A stretch of 64,000 nucleotides of DNA from Cyclobacterium qasimii M12-11B (GTDB lineage: Bacteria; Bacteroidota; Bacteroidia; Cytophagales; Cyclobacteriaceae): the NCBI RefSeq assembly GCF_000427295.1, contig NZ_ATNM01000098.1, positions 1-64,000 of the forward strand. Reading direction: 5' to 3'. Position numbers and translations under genes: made by a program. The notes beneath the pieces are model-generated. The model had not been told where the DNA came from, did no database searches, and worked only from the letters and a program-made list of their open reading frames with translations. Shown here one piece after another: positions 34,511-43,328 of the stretch (positions are counted from its first letter, which is position 1; every line of letters starts with the position of its first letter).

Positions 34511-35479
34511 TTGAATTTACTAAAAAATATTAAAAACACTGCAATAAATGTGTTTCAAAACGAGGCCAATGCGTTATTAAATCTGATCCCTCATATTGGG
34601 GATGATTTTGAAGCTTGTGTAACGGATATTTTATCAAGTAAGGGTAGGGTAGTGATTACCGGAATAGGTAAAAGTGCTATCGTATCAAATAAAATTGTGG
34701 CAACGTTGAATTCTACAGGTACTCCTTCTTTATTTATGCATGCTGCCGATGCAATTCATGGGGATTTGGGTATGATTAAGAAAGAAGATTTTGTAATTTG
34801 TGTTTCCAAAAGTGGGAATACTCCTGAAATTAAGCTTTTGGTACCCATGCTTAAAGCGTTGGGGAGCAAGCTAATCGGTATGGTTGGGAATGCCAATAGT
34901 TATTTGGCGAAGCAGTCCGATTACGTGTTGTTTACAGGGATTGAAGAAGAAGCCTGTCCAAACAATCTGGCACCAACGACGAGTACTACTGTTCAGATGG
35001 CTATGGGAGATGCCCTGGCGGTTTGTTTGCTTACGGCTCGAGGATTTACTGCTGAATCATTTGCCCGATTCCACCCCGGTGGCACTTTGGGCAAACAGCT
35101 TTATTTGAAGGTTGAAGATGTAATTGACCAAAAGTTGGTGCCCATGGTAGATCAGGATGCTTCTCTTAAAGATGTCATTCTAGAAATCAGTAGTAAAAGG
35201 TTAGGTGCAACCGCTGTAGTGGATGCTAATAAAAAGCTGCAGGGAATTATCACAGACGGTGATTTAAGGAGGATGCTTCAAAATAATTTTGAGTTGTCAA
35301 CCATCAAAGCCAAGGACATTATGACCAAAGACCCTAAAGTGATTTTCGTAGATGACTATGCAGTTAAAGCCGCTGAGTTAATGAAAACTTTTAATATTAC
35401 CCAACTGGTAGTGAAGGATGGCGCTTCATTGGTTGGATTTATCCATATTCATGATTTGATGAAGGAAGGTATCGTATAG
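34511..35479 (+). CDS. kdsD: Arabinose-5-phosphate isomerase (KdsD/KpsF family)
   Basis: Interconverts ribulose-5-phosphate and arabinose-5-phosphate, the first step to KDO for the lipopolysaccharide core. 322 residues: a SIS domain (about 30-175; VVITGIGKSAIVSNKI, FVICVSKSGNTPEIK, NNLAPTTSTT) and two CBS domains (about 200-320; VEDVIDQKLVP, ITDGDLRRMLQ, AKDIMTKDPK). No ATG lies early in the frame; the TTG at 34511 reads MNLLKNIKNTAINVF, which fits the usual N-terminus. It is followed two bases later by the sugar-nucleotide gene, consistent with an envelope-sugar operon. Confidence 0.94.
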   Translation: MNLLKNIKNTAINVFQNEANALLNLIPHIGDDFEACVTDILSSKGRVVITGIGKSAIVSNKIVATLNSTGTPSLFMHAADAIHGDLGMIKKEDFVICVSKSGNTPEIKLLVPMLKALGSKLIGMVGNANSYLAKQSDYVLFTGIEEEACPNNLAPTTSTTVQMAMGDALAVCLLTARGFTAESFARFHPGGTLGKQLYLKVEDVIDQKLVPMVDQDASLKDVILEISSKRLGATAVVDANKKLQGIITDGDLRRMLQNNFELSTIKAKDIMTKDPKVIFVDDYAVKAAELMKTFNITQLVVKDGASLVGFIHIHDLMKEGIV

Positions 35480-35481
35480 AT

Positions 35482-36557
35482 ATGAAGGAAAACGACAGGT
35501 ACATTGTTATATTAGCAGGTGGTATTGGTATTAAATTTTGGCCATCTAGCAGGCGTCAAAGACCAAAACAATTTTTAGATCTATTGGGTACTGGACGGAC
35601 ATTGTTGCAAATGACCTATGACCGGTATGAAGGTCATTTCGAAAATTATCAATTTATTATAGTCACTAGTAAGCGGTATCTCTCTCTTGTTAAAGAGCAG
35701 TTACCCAATATTCCAGAGGATCAAATTCTGGTGGAGCCTATGCGGCGAAATACTGCTGCCTCAATAGCTTTGGCAAGTTATAAAATCCAAAAACTTAATC
35801 CGAATGCCAAGGTTTTAGTAAGCCCTTCTGACCAACTGATTTTAAATGAAAATTCATTTTTTGAGGCCATTGATGAGGCCATGGATGGGGCTTCGACGGT
35901 GAACAATCTGATTACCATTGGGATCAAGCCTTATCGACCTGATACAAATTATGGCTATATACAGTTTTTCCCCGAAAAGGGACAATCGGTAAAAAAGTTA
36001 AAACCTTTTCTGAAAAACCTGACCTGGAACTAGCTACTGCTTTTATTGAAAGTGGGGATTTCTTGTGGAATACGGGCACATTTGTTTGGAAAAACGAAAG
36101 CATAATTAAGGCTTATGAGAAATATCTTCCAGAAATGGCGGAGGTATTTGAGGAAGGGGCGGTCTATTTCTGCACGGACAAAGAAGCTGAATTTCTTGTG
36201 AAAGCGTATAGTTTTATTAGAAACGTGTCTATAGACCACGGCATTTTAGAGAAATCAAATGAAGTGTTTGTGGTGTTGGGAGCGTTCGGGTGGTCGGACC
36301 TCGGTTCTTGGCAAAACCTCTATGATATCAGTGAAAAGGACAATAATAACAATTCAGTAAAAGGAAAAGCAATGCTCTATGAAACAAGCGATTGCTTCAT
36401 AAATATGCCTCCAAATAAGTTGGTGGTGGTACAAGGCCTTAAAGACTATCTGATTAGTGATAGCGGAGATGTCCTACTGATCTGCAAATTAGACGCAAAT
36501 AGTAAGTACAAGGAATATGTGACTGATGCCAAAAAGATTGGCGAGAATTTTATTTAG
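35482..36557 (+). CDS. Mannose-1-phosphate guanylyltransferase (frameshifted)
   Basis: Makes GDP-mannose from mannose-1-phosphate and GTP for envelope glycans. The first part (35482-36033) has the pyrophosphorylase signature IVILAGGIGIKFWPSSR then PKQF, LVEPMRRNTAASIALA and VSPSDQLI; the second part (36063-36557) has LWNTGTFVWK, ILEKSNEVFVVLGAFGWSDLGSW and a C-terminal ICKLDANSKYKEYV. The frame breaks at an A6 run (35991-35996). One more A gives VKKVKTFSEKPDLELATAFIE and joins both parts into about 358 residues, the family length. In the signature the usual Arg (GxGxR) reads Lys. Two bases after kdsD. Probably intact in the cell. Confidence 0.9.
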
Positions 36558-36559
36558 TG

Positions 36560-37369
36560 CTAATCGTTTTTCTCGAAAGCCGTGACAGCATTTCTTACCG
36601 AACCATGTTGGTTGAGCATTTTTAAGGCTTCTTTTTCGTCAAGCCCAGTGGCTTCCATGATCATAAGTGTGCCTCGATGAACCAATTTATTGTTGGAAAG
36701 TTTCATGTCCACCATTTTGTTTCCTTTCACTTTGCCCAACTTAATCATAACGCTGGTAGAAATCATGTTTAGCCCAAGTTTTTGAGCAGTTCCGGATTTC
36801 ATCCGTGTACTTCCAGTAACAAATTCTGGACCTACGACTATTTCCACAGGCATGGCCACTTCTTTTGCCAATGGACTTCCCTGGTTGCAAGTAACGCAGC
36901 CCGTGAGTAATCCCTCTTTCATGGCTGCTTTTACACCACCGATTACATACGGAGTAGTGCCGGAAGCGGCTATTCCAATGACCGTGTCCTGGGGGTTAAA
37001 TCCAAAACTTTGAATATCAATCCAGGCTTGGTCAGGGTTGTCTTCTGCATTTTCCACCGCTGTTCTAATGGCAGTATCACCACCTGCAATTATTCCTATT
37101 ACCATTTCGTGAGGCACGCCATAAGTAGGAGGGCACTCAGAAGCATCAAGTACACCTAAACGGCCACTAGTGCCTGCTCCAATATAAATAAGGCGTCCAC
37201 CTTTCTCCATTCTTGGAACAATAGCTTCCACCAATTTTTCAATTTGAGGAATGGCTTTATTGACTGCTTGTGGTACAGTCTGGTCTTCCTTGTTCATATT
37301 GGTCAATAACTCATTGACCGTCATCTTTTCAAGATCGTTGTAATAGGAGGCGCTTTCTGTGGTGCTCAT
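36560..37369 (-). CDS. murQ: N-acetylmuramic acid 6-phosphate etherase
   Basis: Cleaves the lactyl ether of MurNAc-6-phosphate to GlcNAc-6-phosphate and lactate during cell-wall recycling. 269 residues, slightly shorter than E. coli MurQ (298). SIS-domain motifs: GGRLIYIGAGTSGRLGVLDASECPPTYG (about 57-84) with the catalytic Glu, IIAGGDTAIRTAVENAEDN (about 93-111), GIAASGTTPYVIGG (about 132-145) and TGSTRMKSGTAQKLGLNM (about 186-203). The C-terminus keeps the MLNQHGSVRNAV helix. It overlaps the sugar-kinase gene by 4 bp, so both act in one pathway. Confidence 0.96.
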   Translation of the reverse strand: MSTTESASYYNDLEKMTVNELLTNMNKEDQTVPQAVNKAIPQIEKLVEAIVPRMEKGGRLIYIGAGTSGRLGVLDASECPPTYGVPHEMVIGIIAGGDTAIRTAVENAEDNPDQAWIDIQSFGFNPQDTVIGIAASGTTPYVIGGVKAAMKEGLLTGCVTCNQGSPLAKEVAMPVEIVVGPEFVTGSTRMKSGTAQKLGLNMISTSVMIKLGKVKGNKMVDMKLSNNKLVHRGTLMIMEATGLDEKEALKMLNQHGSVRNAVTAFEKND

Positions 37370-38208
37370 ATTTTTTGTTGGTGGTATAGGGTTAAACCTG
37401 CTATTGGGGTTTCTAGGATTGTATTAATTTGAATGCCAAGGTCATTACCGATTTGCCTTAAGATTTCATTGTTGTAGTAAGCAATGGACCCAACAAAATT
37501 CACTGGTTTATTTTGATAGTCCTTGTATCGCATGACATGGCGAGAGAAAAAATCTTTGAAGCCATTATAAAATAGCCCGTAACAATAGGGATCTGATTTA
37601 TGTTTTGCTATAAATTCACAGAAACCTGCCATGAATCGATTGGGGAATGGTCTTTTATAGACATTGTCCTGAATATCAATTATGGATAGGTGATAGGTTT
37701 CGATAAAGGCTTCACGAATAGGCAAAGGCATGTCATCATATATGAAATCCTGAAGAAAATGCTTGCCGATATAGGTTCCTCCGCCTTCATCCCCTAATAA
37801 ATACCCTGGAGAAGGCCTACTGTCTACTATTTGGTCACCGTCATAGTCGCCACTGTTAGAGCCAGTTCCGAGTATACAGGCAATTCCTGGTTCGTGACCA
37901 CAGGTAGCCCTTGCTGAGGCCATTAGGTCATGGTCAACAAATACCTCTGCATCCTTATAAATACTGTTCATGGCACTTTTAACAGTTTCTTTATTTGCAT
38001 CTGAAGTACAACCTGCACCATAAAAGTAAACTTCACGGATAATACCTTTCCATTTCAGAAGATCAGGGGTTTGCAGTCCCAAGATCATGTCCTCTTTGGT
38101 TTGATAATAGGGGTTAAAGCCCACTGTTCGTGTTTGATGAACTTTATTGTCCTCTGTGATTACTCTCCAGTCTGTTTTACTAGAGCCACTGTCTGCGATC
38201 AGAATCAT
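37366..38208 (-). CDS. BadF/BadG-type N-acetylhexosamine kinase (MurK/NagK-like)
   Basis: ASKHA-fold sugar kinase. 280 residues. The phosphate-1 loop is ILIADSGSSKTDWRVI (2-17); adenosine-region motifs are CILGTGSNSGDYDG (about 112-125) and GYLLGDEGGGTYIGKHFL (about 135-152), followed by NFVGSIAYYNNEIL near the C-terminus. Homologues phosphorylate GlcNAc and/or MurNAc at C6 (or C1). Its 4-bp overlap with murQ supports feeding of GlcNAc/MurNAc released by cell-wall turnover into the recycling route. Which sugar it prefers cannot be read from sequence. It is directly preceded by the cytochrome-b5-like gene. Confidence 0.9.
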   Translation of the reverse strand: MILIADSGSSKTDWRVITEDNKVHQTRTVGFNPYYQTKEDMILGLQTPDLLKWKGIIREVYFYGAGCTSDANKETVKSAMNSIYKDAEVFVDHDLMASARATCGHEPGIACILGTGSNSGDYDGDQIVDSRPSPGYLLGDEGGGTYIGKHFLQDFIYDDMPLPIREAFIETYHLSIIDIQDNVYKRPFPNRFMAGFCEFIAKHKSDPYCYGLFYNGFKDFFSRHVMRYKDYQNKPVNFVGSIAYYNNEILRQIGNDLGIQINTILETPIAGLTLYHQQKI

Positions 38209-38436
38209 TTATATTAAATAGCCAATAGGTTCAAATTTATCAAAAACATTCTCATTATGTGGAGCATCACTAAGCTCATCTGTCAAGTCTTGGCCTGCCC
38301 AGTGTTCGTAATGTTTGCCGTTTTTCCACAACCTGGAATTGCCTACATCATATATCTTGCCCTTGTAAGCAATCCAAATTTCAGGCTTGTCCTGTCCGTT
38401 TCTTAGGGCCAGTTGGTTTTTTGAAATAGAAATCAT
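38209..38436 (-). CDS. Small cytochrome b5-like heme/steroid-binding domain protein
   Basis: 75 residues from the ATG at 38436 (an upstream TTG would add six). Single domain: a first strand ISISKNQLALRNGQDKPEIWIAYKGKIYDVG, then SRLWKNGKHYEHWAGQDLTDELSDAPHNENVFDKFEPIGYL. The pattern YKGKIYDV...G.H....AG.D.T......PH matches small cytochrome b5/MAPR-type proteins; the His residues around KHYEHWAGQD and APHNEN are candidate heme ligands. Soluble, no anchor. Its stop abuts the kinase start, so it is in the murQ operon, but no functional link is evident. Confidence 0.85.
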   Translation of the reverse strand: MISISKNQLALRNGQDKPEIWIAYKGKIYDVGNSRLWKNGKHYEHWAGQDLTDELSDAPHNENVFDKFEPIGYLI

Positions 38437-38487
38437 ATGTTCTTTCTCATGCAAATATAGGACTACCTAGGATTTTTGCATGGATTA

Positions 38488-39645
38488 TTAGTAAAGTTTT
38501 AATTGGGCGTTTACCCATCTCTCAGGAATTTCCCCTTTTTGGGCAGTTTGATAATCTTGATAGCTACAAGGAATAATGGTGTCTCGGTTGTATTTTTCGC
38601 CTTTATTTCTAGGTATTTCCAGCCACCACTTTCCACTAAGCTTGCTTTTATAAAAGTGCAAAATTGAAGGCTTGGAATCTAAAGAGACCGTGTATTTTGT
38701 ATAATCACTGCTTTTAAACGAAAGGCTGTCTTTTCTTTGGTAAAAACCTTCGATAAAATACCAAATCATCGTTGCGATCACGGAGGCGGTTTTCATCCTA
38801 GAATCGTCCACACTTGCATGATACCCATATATCCCAATAGAGCTGAGTTTCTCATTGGTCCCTGCAAACCAGCTAATTTGACAAGCCTCTTCGGCACTTA
38901 ACCCGAAAGGTTGTGCGCCGATAGCCCCAGGTGCATCCGAAGAGTTGATGGCACAAATGTCAAAGCTTAGTAAATCGGCATTTCTAATTAGTGGTTCGGT
39001 TTCTTTGAAATTGTCTCTCAGTTGGCCTAAACGAATGTGGTCGAAATAAAGCTTTTCCAGTGTGGTGACTAGCTCAGGATCTGTCAGAAAGCTTTGGTAA
39101 GCCAGGTGGGAATAATTGAACATGTAATTTGGTTCGTGAAGCACAAGCTCCTGGGAATGTACATCCTGTGGATTCCCAGCATCTTCCATGTCCATTTTAG
39201 CGTCCACAGTGAGTAAACTTACCAGCTTTTTCATGTGTTGGTAGGCTTTGAATTGCCCCACATCCAAGTCGTGACTTCCGCCGATAAATATGGGCAATAC
39301 TTGTGTTTTCAGCATCAACTCACCAATAGAGCTGATAAGTGAGCGGGTCTCCGCTAAATTTTCTCCAATCTTGATGTTTCCCAAGTCCGCCAAGTTGTAA
39401 TTACTTTGCCCTTTCTTGAGATGATAAAGTTTTTGGCGGATGGTTGAAGTGCTTTCGATGGAGTTTTTTATGTCCTCATCACCGGCTCCTCTGTATTCTT
39501 CAATGCCAATTATTGCAATATGCACTCCCTGGAGGTCGGGAAAAGTTTCCCCATGGGTATGGATATGATGAAAAAATGCATTGTGTCCATATTCTCCTGT
39601 TAGAATTTCGGAAGGGATTGGTTCGAAAAATGCCTGTAAATCCAT
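38488..39645 (-). CDS. Arginase/agmatinase/formimidoylglutamase-family protein
   Basis: 385 residues. Ureohydrolase-fold motifs: VHIAIIGIEEYRGAGD (about 40-55), PIFIGGSHDLDVGQF (about 135-150) with the first metal His, LLTVDAKMDMED (about 160-172) in place of the usual VDAHxD, and SFDICAINSSDAPGAIGAQPFGLSAEEACQI (about 220-250) in place of SFDxDxxDP. The second Asp of the latter motif and the His of DAHxD are changed, as I recall for the Bacteroidota arginase-like clade annotated as formimidoylglutamase. Substrate and even activity are uncertain. It sits between nqrF (terminated before it) and the small b5 gene. Confidence 0.85.
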   Translation of the reverse strand: MDLQAFFEPIPSEILTGEYGHNAFFHHIHTHGETFPDLQGVHIAIIGIEEYRGAGDEDIKNSIESTSTIRQKLYHLKKGQSNYNLADLGNIKIGENLAETRSLISSIGELMLKTQVLPIFIGGSHDLDVGQFKAYQHMKKLVSLLTVDAKMDMEDAGNPQDVHSQELVLHEPNYMFNYSHLAYQSFLTDPELVTTLEKLYFDHIRLGQLRDNFKETEPLIRNADLLSFDICAINSSDAPGAIGAQPFGLSAEEACQISWFAGTNEKLSSIGIYGYHASVDDSRMKTASVIATMIWYFIEGFYQRKDSLSFKSSDYTKYTVSLDSKPSILHFYKSKLSGKWWLEIPRNKGEKYNRDTIIPCSYQDYQTAQKGEIPERWVNAQLKLY

Positions 39646-39693
39646 GAGACGTTGTTAGAAATTGAATGTCAAAATTATAGAAAAAGAAGGCAT

Positions 39694-39723
39694 AAAAAAA
39701 GTCCCGTTAAATTTTAACGGGAC
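39694..39723 (-). terminator. Intrinsic terminator after nqrF
   Basis: GTCCCGTTAAA (39701-39711) and TTTAACGGGAC (39713-39723) form an 11-bp stem. Reading the minus strand, it begins 14 bases after the nqrF stop and is followed by TTTTTTTATG (39700 down), a good U-tract. Confidence 0.85.
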
Positions 39724-39737
39724 CCTTTGATTATTTT

Positions 39738-41043
39738 TTATCCTCCGAAATCATCGAATCTGATATTCTCTTTTGGAACACCTAAATCATCCAGCATCTT
39801 AAGTACTGCTGAGTTCATCAATGGAGGTCCGCATAAGTAGTACTCTATCTCATCCGGCTCATCAATGTTTTTGAGGTAATTGTCATAAAGAACCTGGTGA
39901 ATGAAACCGACATAGCCATCCCCTTCTTTGTCCTCTAAAGATTTTTTAACCTTCCAGTTGTCTTCAGGTAATGGTTCAGACAAGCCAATATTAAAGCTGA
40001 AATTAGGGAATTCTTTTTCAATGCCTCTAAAGTGTGGTGTGTAGAACAATTCCTTCTTAGATCTACCACCATACCAATAAGAAACTTTCCTGGTGGTTTT
40101 TTCTGTGTGGAAGAGGTGGAATAAATGAGATCTCAATGGCGCCATACCTGCTCCACCACCGATATAAATCATTTCTCTCTGTGTAGGGTTGATATGGAAT
40201 TCACCGTATGGTCCTGATATTGTAACCTTGTCTCCCGGTACTCTTGAGAAAACATAAGAGGAACAAACACCTGGATTAACATCCATCCACTTGTTATTTG
40301 CTCTATCCCATGGAGGAGTAGCAATACGAATGGTTAGCATTACTATGTTTCCTTCAGCAGGGTGGTTTGCCATGGAATAAGCCCTAAATAGTGGCTCATC
40401 ATTTTTCATGGAAAGATCCCAAAGACCAAATTTATCCCAATCGCTTTGATAAACGTCATTAGGATGTTCTAATTCAGGATGAGGAGTGATGTCCATACCT
40501 TTAAAAGAAACAGTGATCGCTGGAACGTCAATTTGAATATACCCTCCTGGCTCAAAATCCAAAGTTTCACCTTCAGGAAGTTTCACTTTAAATTCTTTAA
40601 TAAACGTAGAAACGTTGTAATTGGAAATTACTTCACATTCCCATTTTTTGATACCGAAAATCTCATCTGGAATACGGATTTTCATGTCATTCTTTACCTT
40701 CACCTGGCAAGAAAGCCTCACATGTGTTTGTTTTTCTGCTCTGCTAAGGTGTCCTTCTTCTGTTGGGAGAACTTCCCCTCCGCCTTCTTCAATGGTACAC
40801 TTGCACATGGCACAAGTACCACCTCCTCCGCATGCGGAAGGAAGAAAGATTTTTTTTACTGCTTAGGGTATTGAGCAGGGTAGATCCCGCAGAAGCAATT
40901 AGAGGGTTTTTTTCGTCCCCATTGATGATGATTTTAACATCTCCTGACGACACCAACTTTGACTGGGCAAAAAGAAGAACAAACACCAGTAGCAAAATAA
41001 TAATGGTAAATGCTACTATCGAAGTAATGATTACTGAACTCAT
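39738..41043 (-). CDS. nqrF: Na+-translocating NADH:quinone reductase subunit F (frameshifted)
   Basis: NADH-oxidising subunit of Na+-NQR with FAD and a 2Fe-2S cluster. It has an N-terminal transmembrane helix (about 5-27), a ferredoxin domain with Cys in [13 protein letters not shown] and LSCQVKV, an FAD site (RAYSMANHP) and an NADH site ([29 protein letters not shown]), ending FDDFGG. The frame breaks just before the Fe-S cysteines at a T8 run (40850-40857, plus strand). Removing one T gives [14 protein letters not shown] and a 434-residue protein, close to family length. Probably a sequencing indel. No nqrA-E genes lie within the window, so this subunit is encoded apart from the rest. Confidence 0.92.
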
Positions 41044-41167
41044 TTAATAAATTTTTATCTTTATCAGTATGTTTAACTGGTTTTGAATCCTACAAATATA
41101 TTTATAATTCCCCAAAACCATCACAATCTTAGGATATTTTAATCCTAGGATTTAATATAATTACTTT

Positions 41168-42010
41168 CTATTGTCGGAGAAGGTTTAGCAAGGTGTATAA
41201 TCTGTTTTTCAACTGCCTTCTATCAATAATAAAGTCTAGAAAACCATGTTCCAAAACAAACTCCGAACTTTGGAATCCCTTTGGCAAATCCTTGCCAATT
41301 GTCTCCCTTATCACTCTTGGTCCTGCAAATCCTATCAAAGCTCCTGGTTCTGCTATGTTGAAATCTCCCAACATGGCAAAGGAAGCAGTGACACCTCCAG
41401 TAGTTGGATCAGTCATCAGAGAGATGTACGGAATGCCAGCTTCGTCCAAAAGGGAAAGCTTGGCTGAGGTTTTCGCCATTTGCATAAGGCTAAATCCAGC
41501 TTCCATCATCCTAGCTCCTCCTGATTTTGAAATCATCAAAAAGGGAACCTTGTGTTTCAATGCATAATCAATTGCCCTGGCAATTTTCTCGCCAACTACT
41601 GATCCCATTGAACCGCCTATGAAACTAAAGTCCATACAGGTGATAACAATGTCCAAACCATTTAACTTGCCTACACCTGTTCTGGCAGCATCGTTTAAGT
41701 TGGTTTTGGCAATGGTGTCCTTGATTCGTACAGGATAGGGTTTACTATCTACGAAATTTAAAGGGTCACCAGATATCATGTCCTTATCCAATTCTTTGAA
41801 AATGTTATCATCAAATAAGATCTCGAAGTATTCTTTTGATCCTATTTTTACGTGATAGTCATCATCCGGGCAAACATAGGAGTTGTTTTTCAACTCTCGG
41901 GTATGTATGATATTCCCTTTAGGGGTTTTATACCATAATCCGTCCGGAGTATCCTTCTTCTCTTCTGTTGAGGTTTTGATGCCGGCATCTTTTCTTTTAA
42001 ACCAAGCCAT
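41168..42010 (-). CDS. accD: Acetyl-CoA carboxylase carboxyltransferase subunit beta
   Basis: Transfers the carboxyl group from carboxybiotin to acetyl-CoA to form malonyl-CoA, with AccA. 280 residues. The crotonase-like core shows [31 protein letters not shown] (about 113-143), [23 protein letters not shown] (about 158-180), [22 protein letters not shown] and [13 protein letters not shown]. The N-terminal four-Cys zinc ribbon of E. coli AccD is not intact: at the place where CxxC pairs are expected the sequence reads [25 protein letters not shown], with only one Cys. I recall the same in other Bacteroidota AccD. 124 bases upstream of nqrF. Confidence 0.95.
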   Translation of the reverse strand: MAWFKRKDAGIKTSTEEKKDTPDGLWYKTPKGNIIHTRELKNNSYVCPDDDYHVKIGSKEYFEILFDDNIFKELDKDMISGDPLNFVDSKPYPVRIKDTIAKTNLNDAARTGVGKLNGLDIVITCMDFSFIGGSMGSVVGEKIARAIDYALKHKVPFLMISKSGGARMMEAGFSLMQMAKTSAKLSLLDEAGIPYISLMTDPTTGGVTASFAMLGDFNIAEPGALIGFAGPRVIRETIGKDLPKGFQSSEFVLEHGFLDFIIDRRQLKNRLYTLLNLLRQ

Positions 42011-42113
42011 ATAGTTTTGTTTAAATTATCCCAAACCAAATTGGGAAGCCAAATTTATAGGTAATATCTGTTAAATAAAACCAAAATCTATTTTCTCGAA
42101 AAGTTTGCAGTAA

Positions 42114-43169
42114 TTATTGTTCTTGTTTGTCTGTAGATTTCTCCATTAATACCCTAGATTTTGGGAGTGAGTCCGGTTGGGTATTTTGTAGGTGAGCCAG
42201 TAGTTTTTCCCTTACAAGACACCTGAGGTCAAATGCAGTTGGACTATCCTTAGCGCTCATCAAGCATCTTAGCTCAATGGTTTTTTCTGTCCAATCTGTC
42301 ACTTGAAGCACTTGAACTTTTTTATCCCATAAGGGAGTAGCCTCTAGTATTTCTTTTAATTTGGTCTTTAATTGACATACTTCCACAGTAGGGTCTACAT
42401 ATATAAACACCGTTCCCCATATAGCAGCAGTGGTCCGGGTCCAATTCTCAAACGGTTTTTCGATGAAATAATTGATAGGTAACACAAGTCTTCTTTGATC
42501 CCAGATTTGTACCACCACATAAGTGAGGTTAATCTCTTCAATTTTGCCCCACTCACCCTCTACGACCACCACATCATCTATTCGGATAGGTTGGGTGAAA
42601 GCAATCTGAAATCCCGCTAATAAATTTGCAATGGATTTTTGAGCGGCCAAACCTATAATGATTCCCAATATCCCGGCAGAGGTTAATAGACCGGTGCCTA
42701 TTTTTCTTGCAGATTCAAAATTCATTAAGATGGCGGCAAAAGCTATGACAAGTATGGCAATGATAAATAGTTTTCTGATAAAGGCCACCTGAGTAATTAC
42801 CCGCCTCTCTCTGAGGTTATCCTCCTTGTCATAAGTGAATTTCTCCAGAAAAATATAGCGCATTACATTGGAGAATTCGATAATAATCCATGTAAGTGTA
42901 ATAATGGATAATACGATGAAAACCTTTTGTCTCCCAATATAGAGCAGGTCTGGAGGAGAGAAATAAGGTTCGATGATGGGGAAAATAGCGAAAAATAAGC
43001 CCCACCTTAAGGCCTTAGAGAAATTCCGCATGGACCTTTTTACCTTATTAGTAGTAGGCTTATAGAATAGTTTTACCAGCGGTGGGAATGCAAATCCTAG
43101 AAATACATGACTAAAAATCAAAAGCCCAAAGCTGGTGCCTAAGAACAGGAGTGTTTCTTTTTCGATCAT
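42114..43169 (-). CDS. MscS-family mechanosensitive ion channel
   Basis: 351 residues. Four or so transmembrane helices: about 5-28, 50-68, 80-100 and 130-148, then the pore helix TM3 region KIGTGLLTSAGILGIIIGLAAQKSIANLLAGFQIAF (about 155-190), the hallmark of MscS with its small-residue packing and the QKSIANLL kink. The beta-domain follows (DDVVVVEGEWGKIEEINLTYVVVQIWDQRRLVLPINYF), then a cytoplasmic alpha/beta part. These channels open under membrane tension to release solutes during osmotic downshock; some relatives transport other ions. Single gene, divergent from cstA. Confidence 0.93.
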   Translation of the reverse strand: MIEKETLLFLGTSFGLLIFSHVFLGFAFPPLVKLFYKPTTNKVKRSMRNFSKALRWGLFFAIFPIIEPYFSPPDLLYIGRQKVFIVLSIITLTWIIIEFSNVMRYIFLEKFTYDKEDNLRERRVITQVAFIRKLFIIAILVIAFAAILMNFESARKIGTGLLTSAGILGIIIGLAAQKSIANLLAGFQIAFTQPIRIDDVVVVEGEWGKIEEINLTYVVVQIWDQRRLVLPINYFIEKPFENWTRTTAAIWGTVFIYVDPTVEVCQLKTKLKEILEATPLWDKKVQVLQVTDWTEKTIELRCLMSAKDSPTAFDLRCLVREKLLAHLQNTQPDSLPKSRVLMEKSTDKQEQ

Positions 43170-43328
43170 CTTATTGAAGAAAATGAATGTAGGGTTTTCG
43201 GTGAAAAGTTAAACGTTTGTCACTTTATCCGTCTACCATTTATACTAAATATTTTCATAAATTTAAGTTTATTTTCATTGTAGTCAATTTTCTAATTACC
43301 TTTAAACCCTTAATAATTCATCCAAAAT

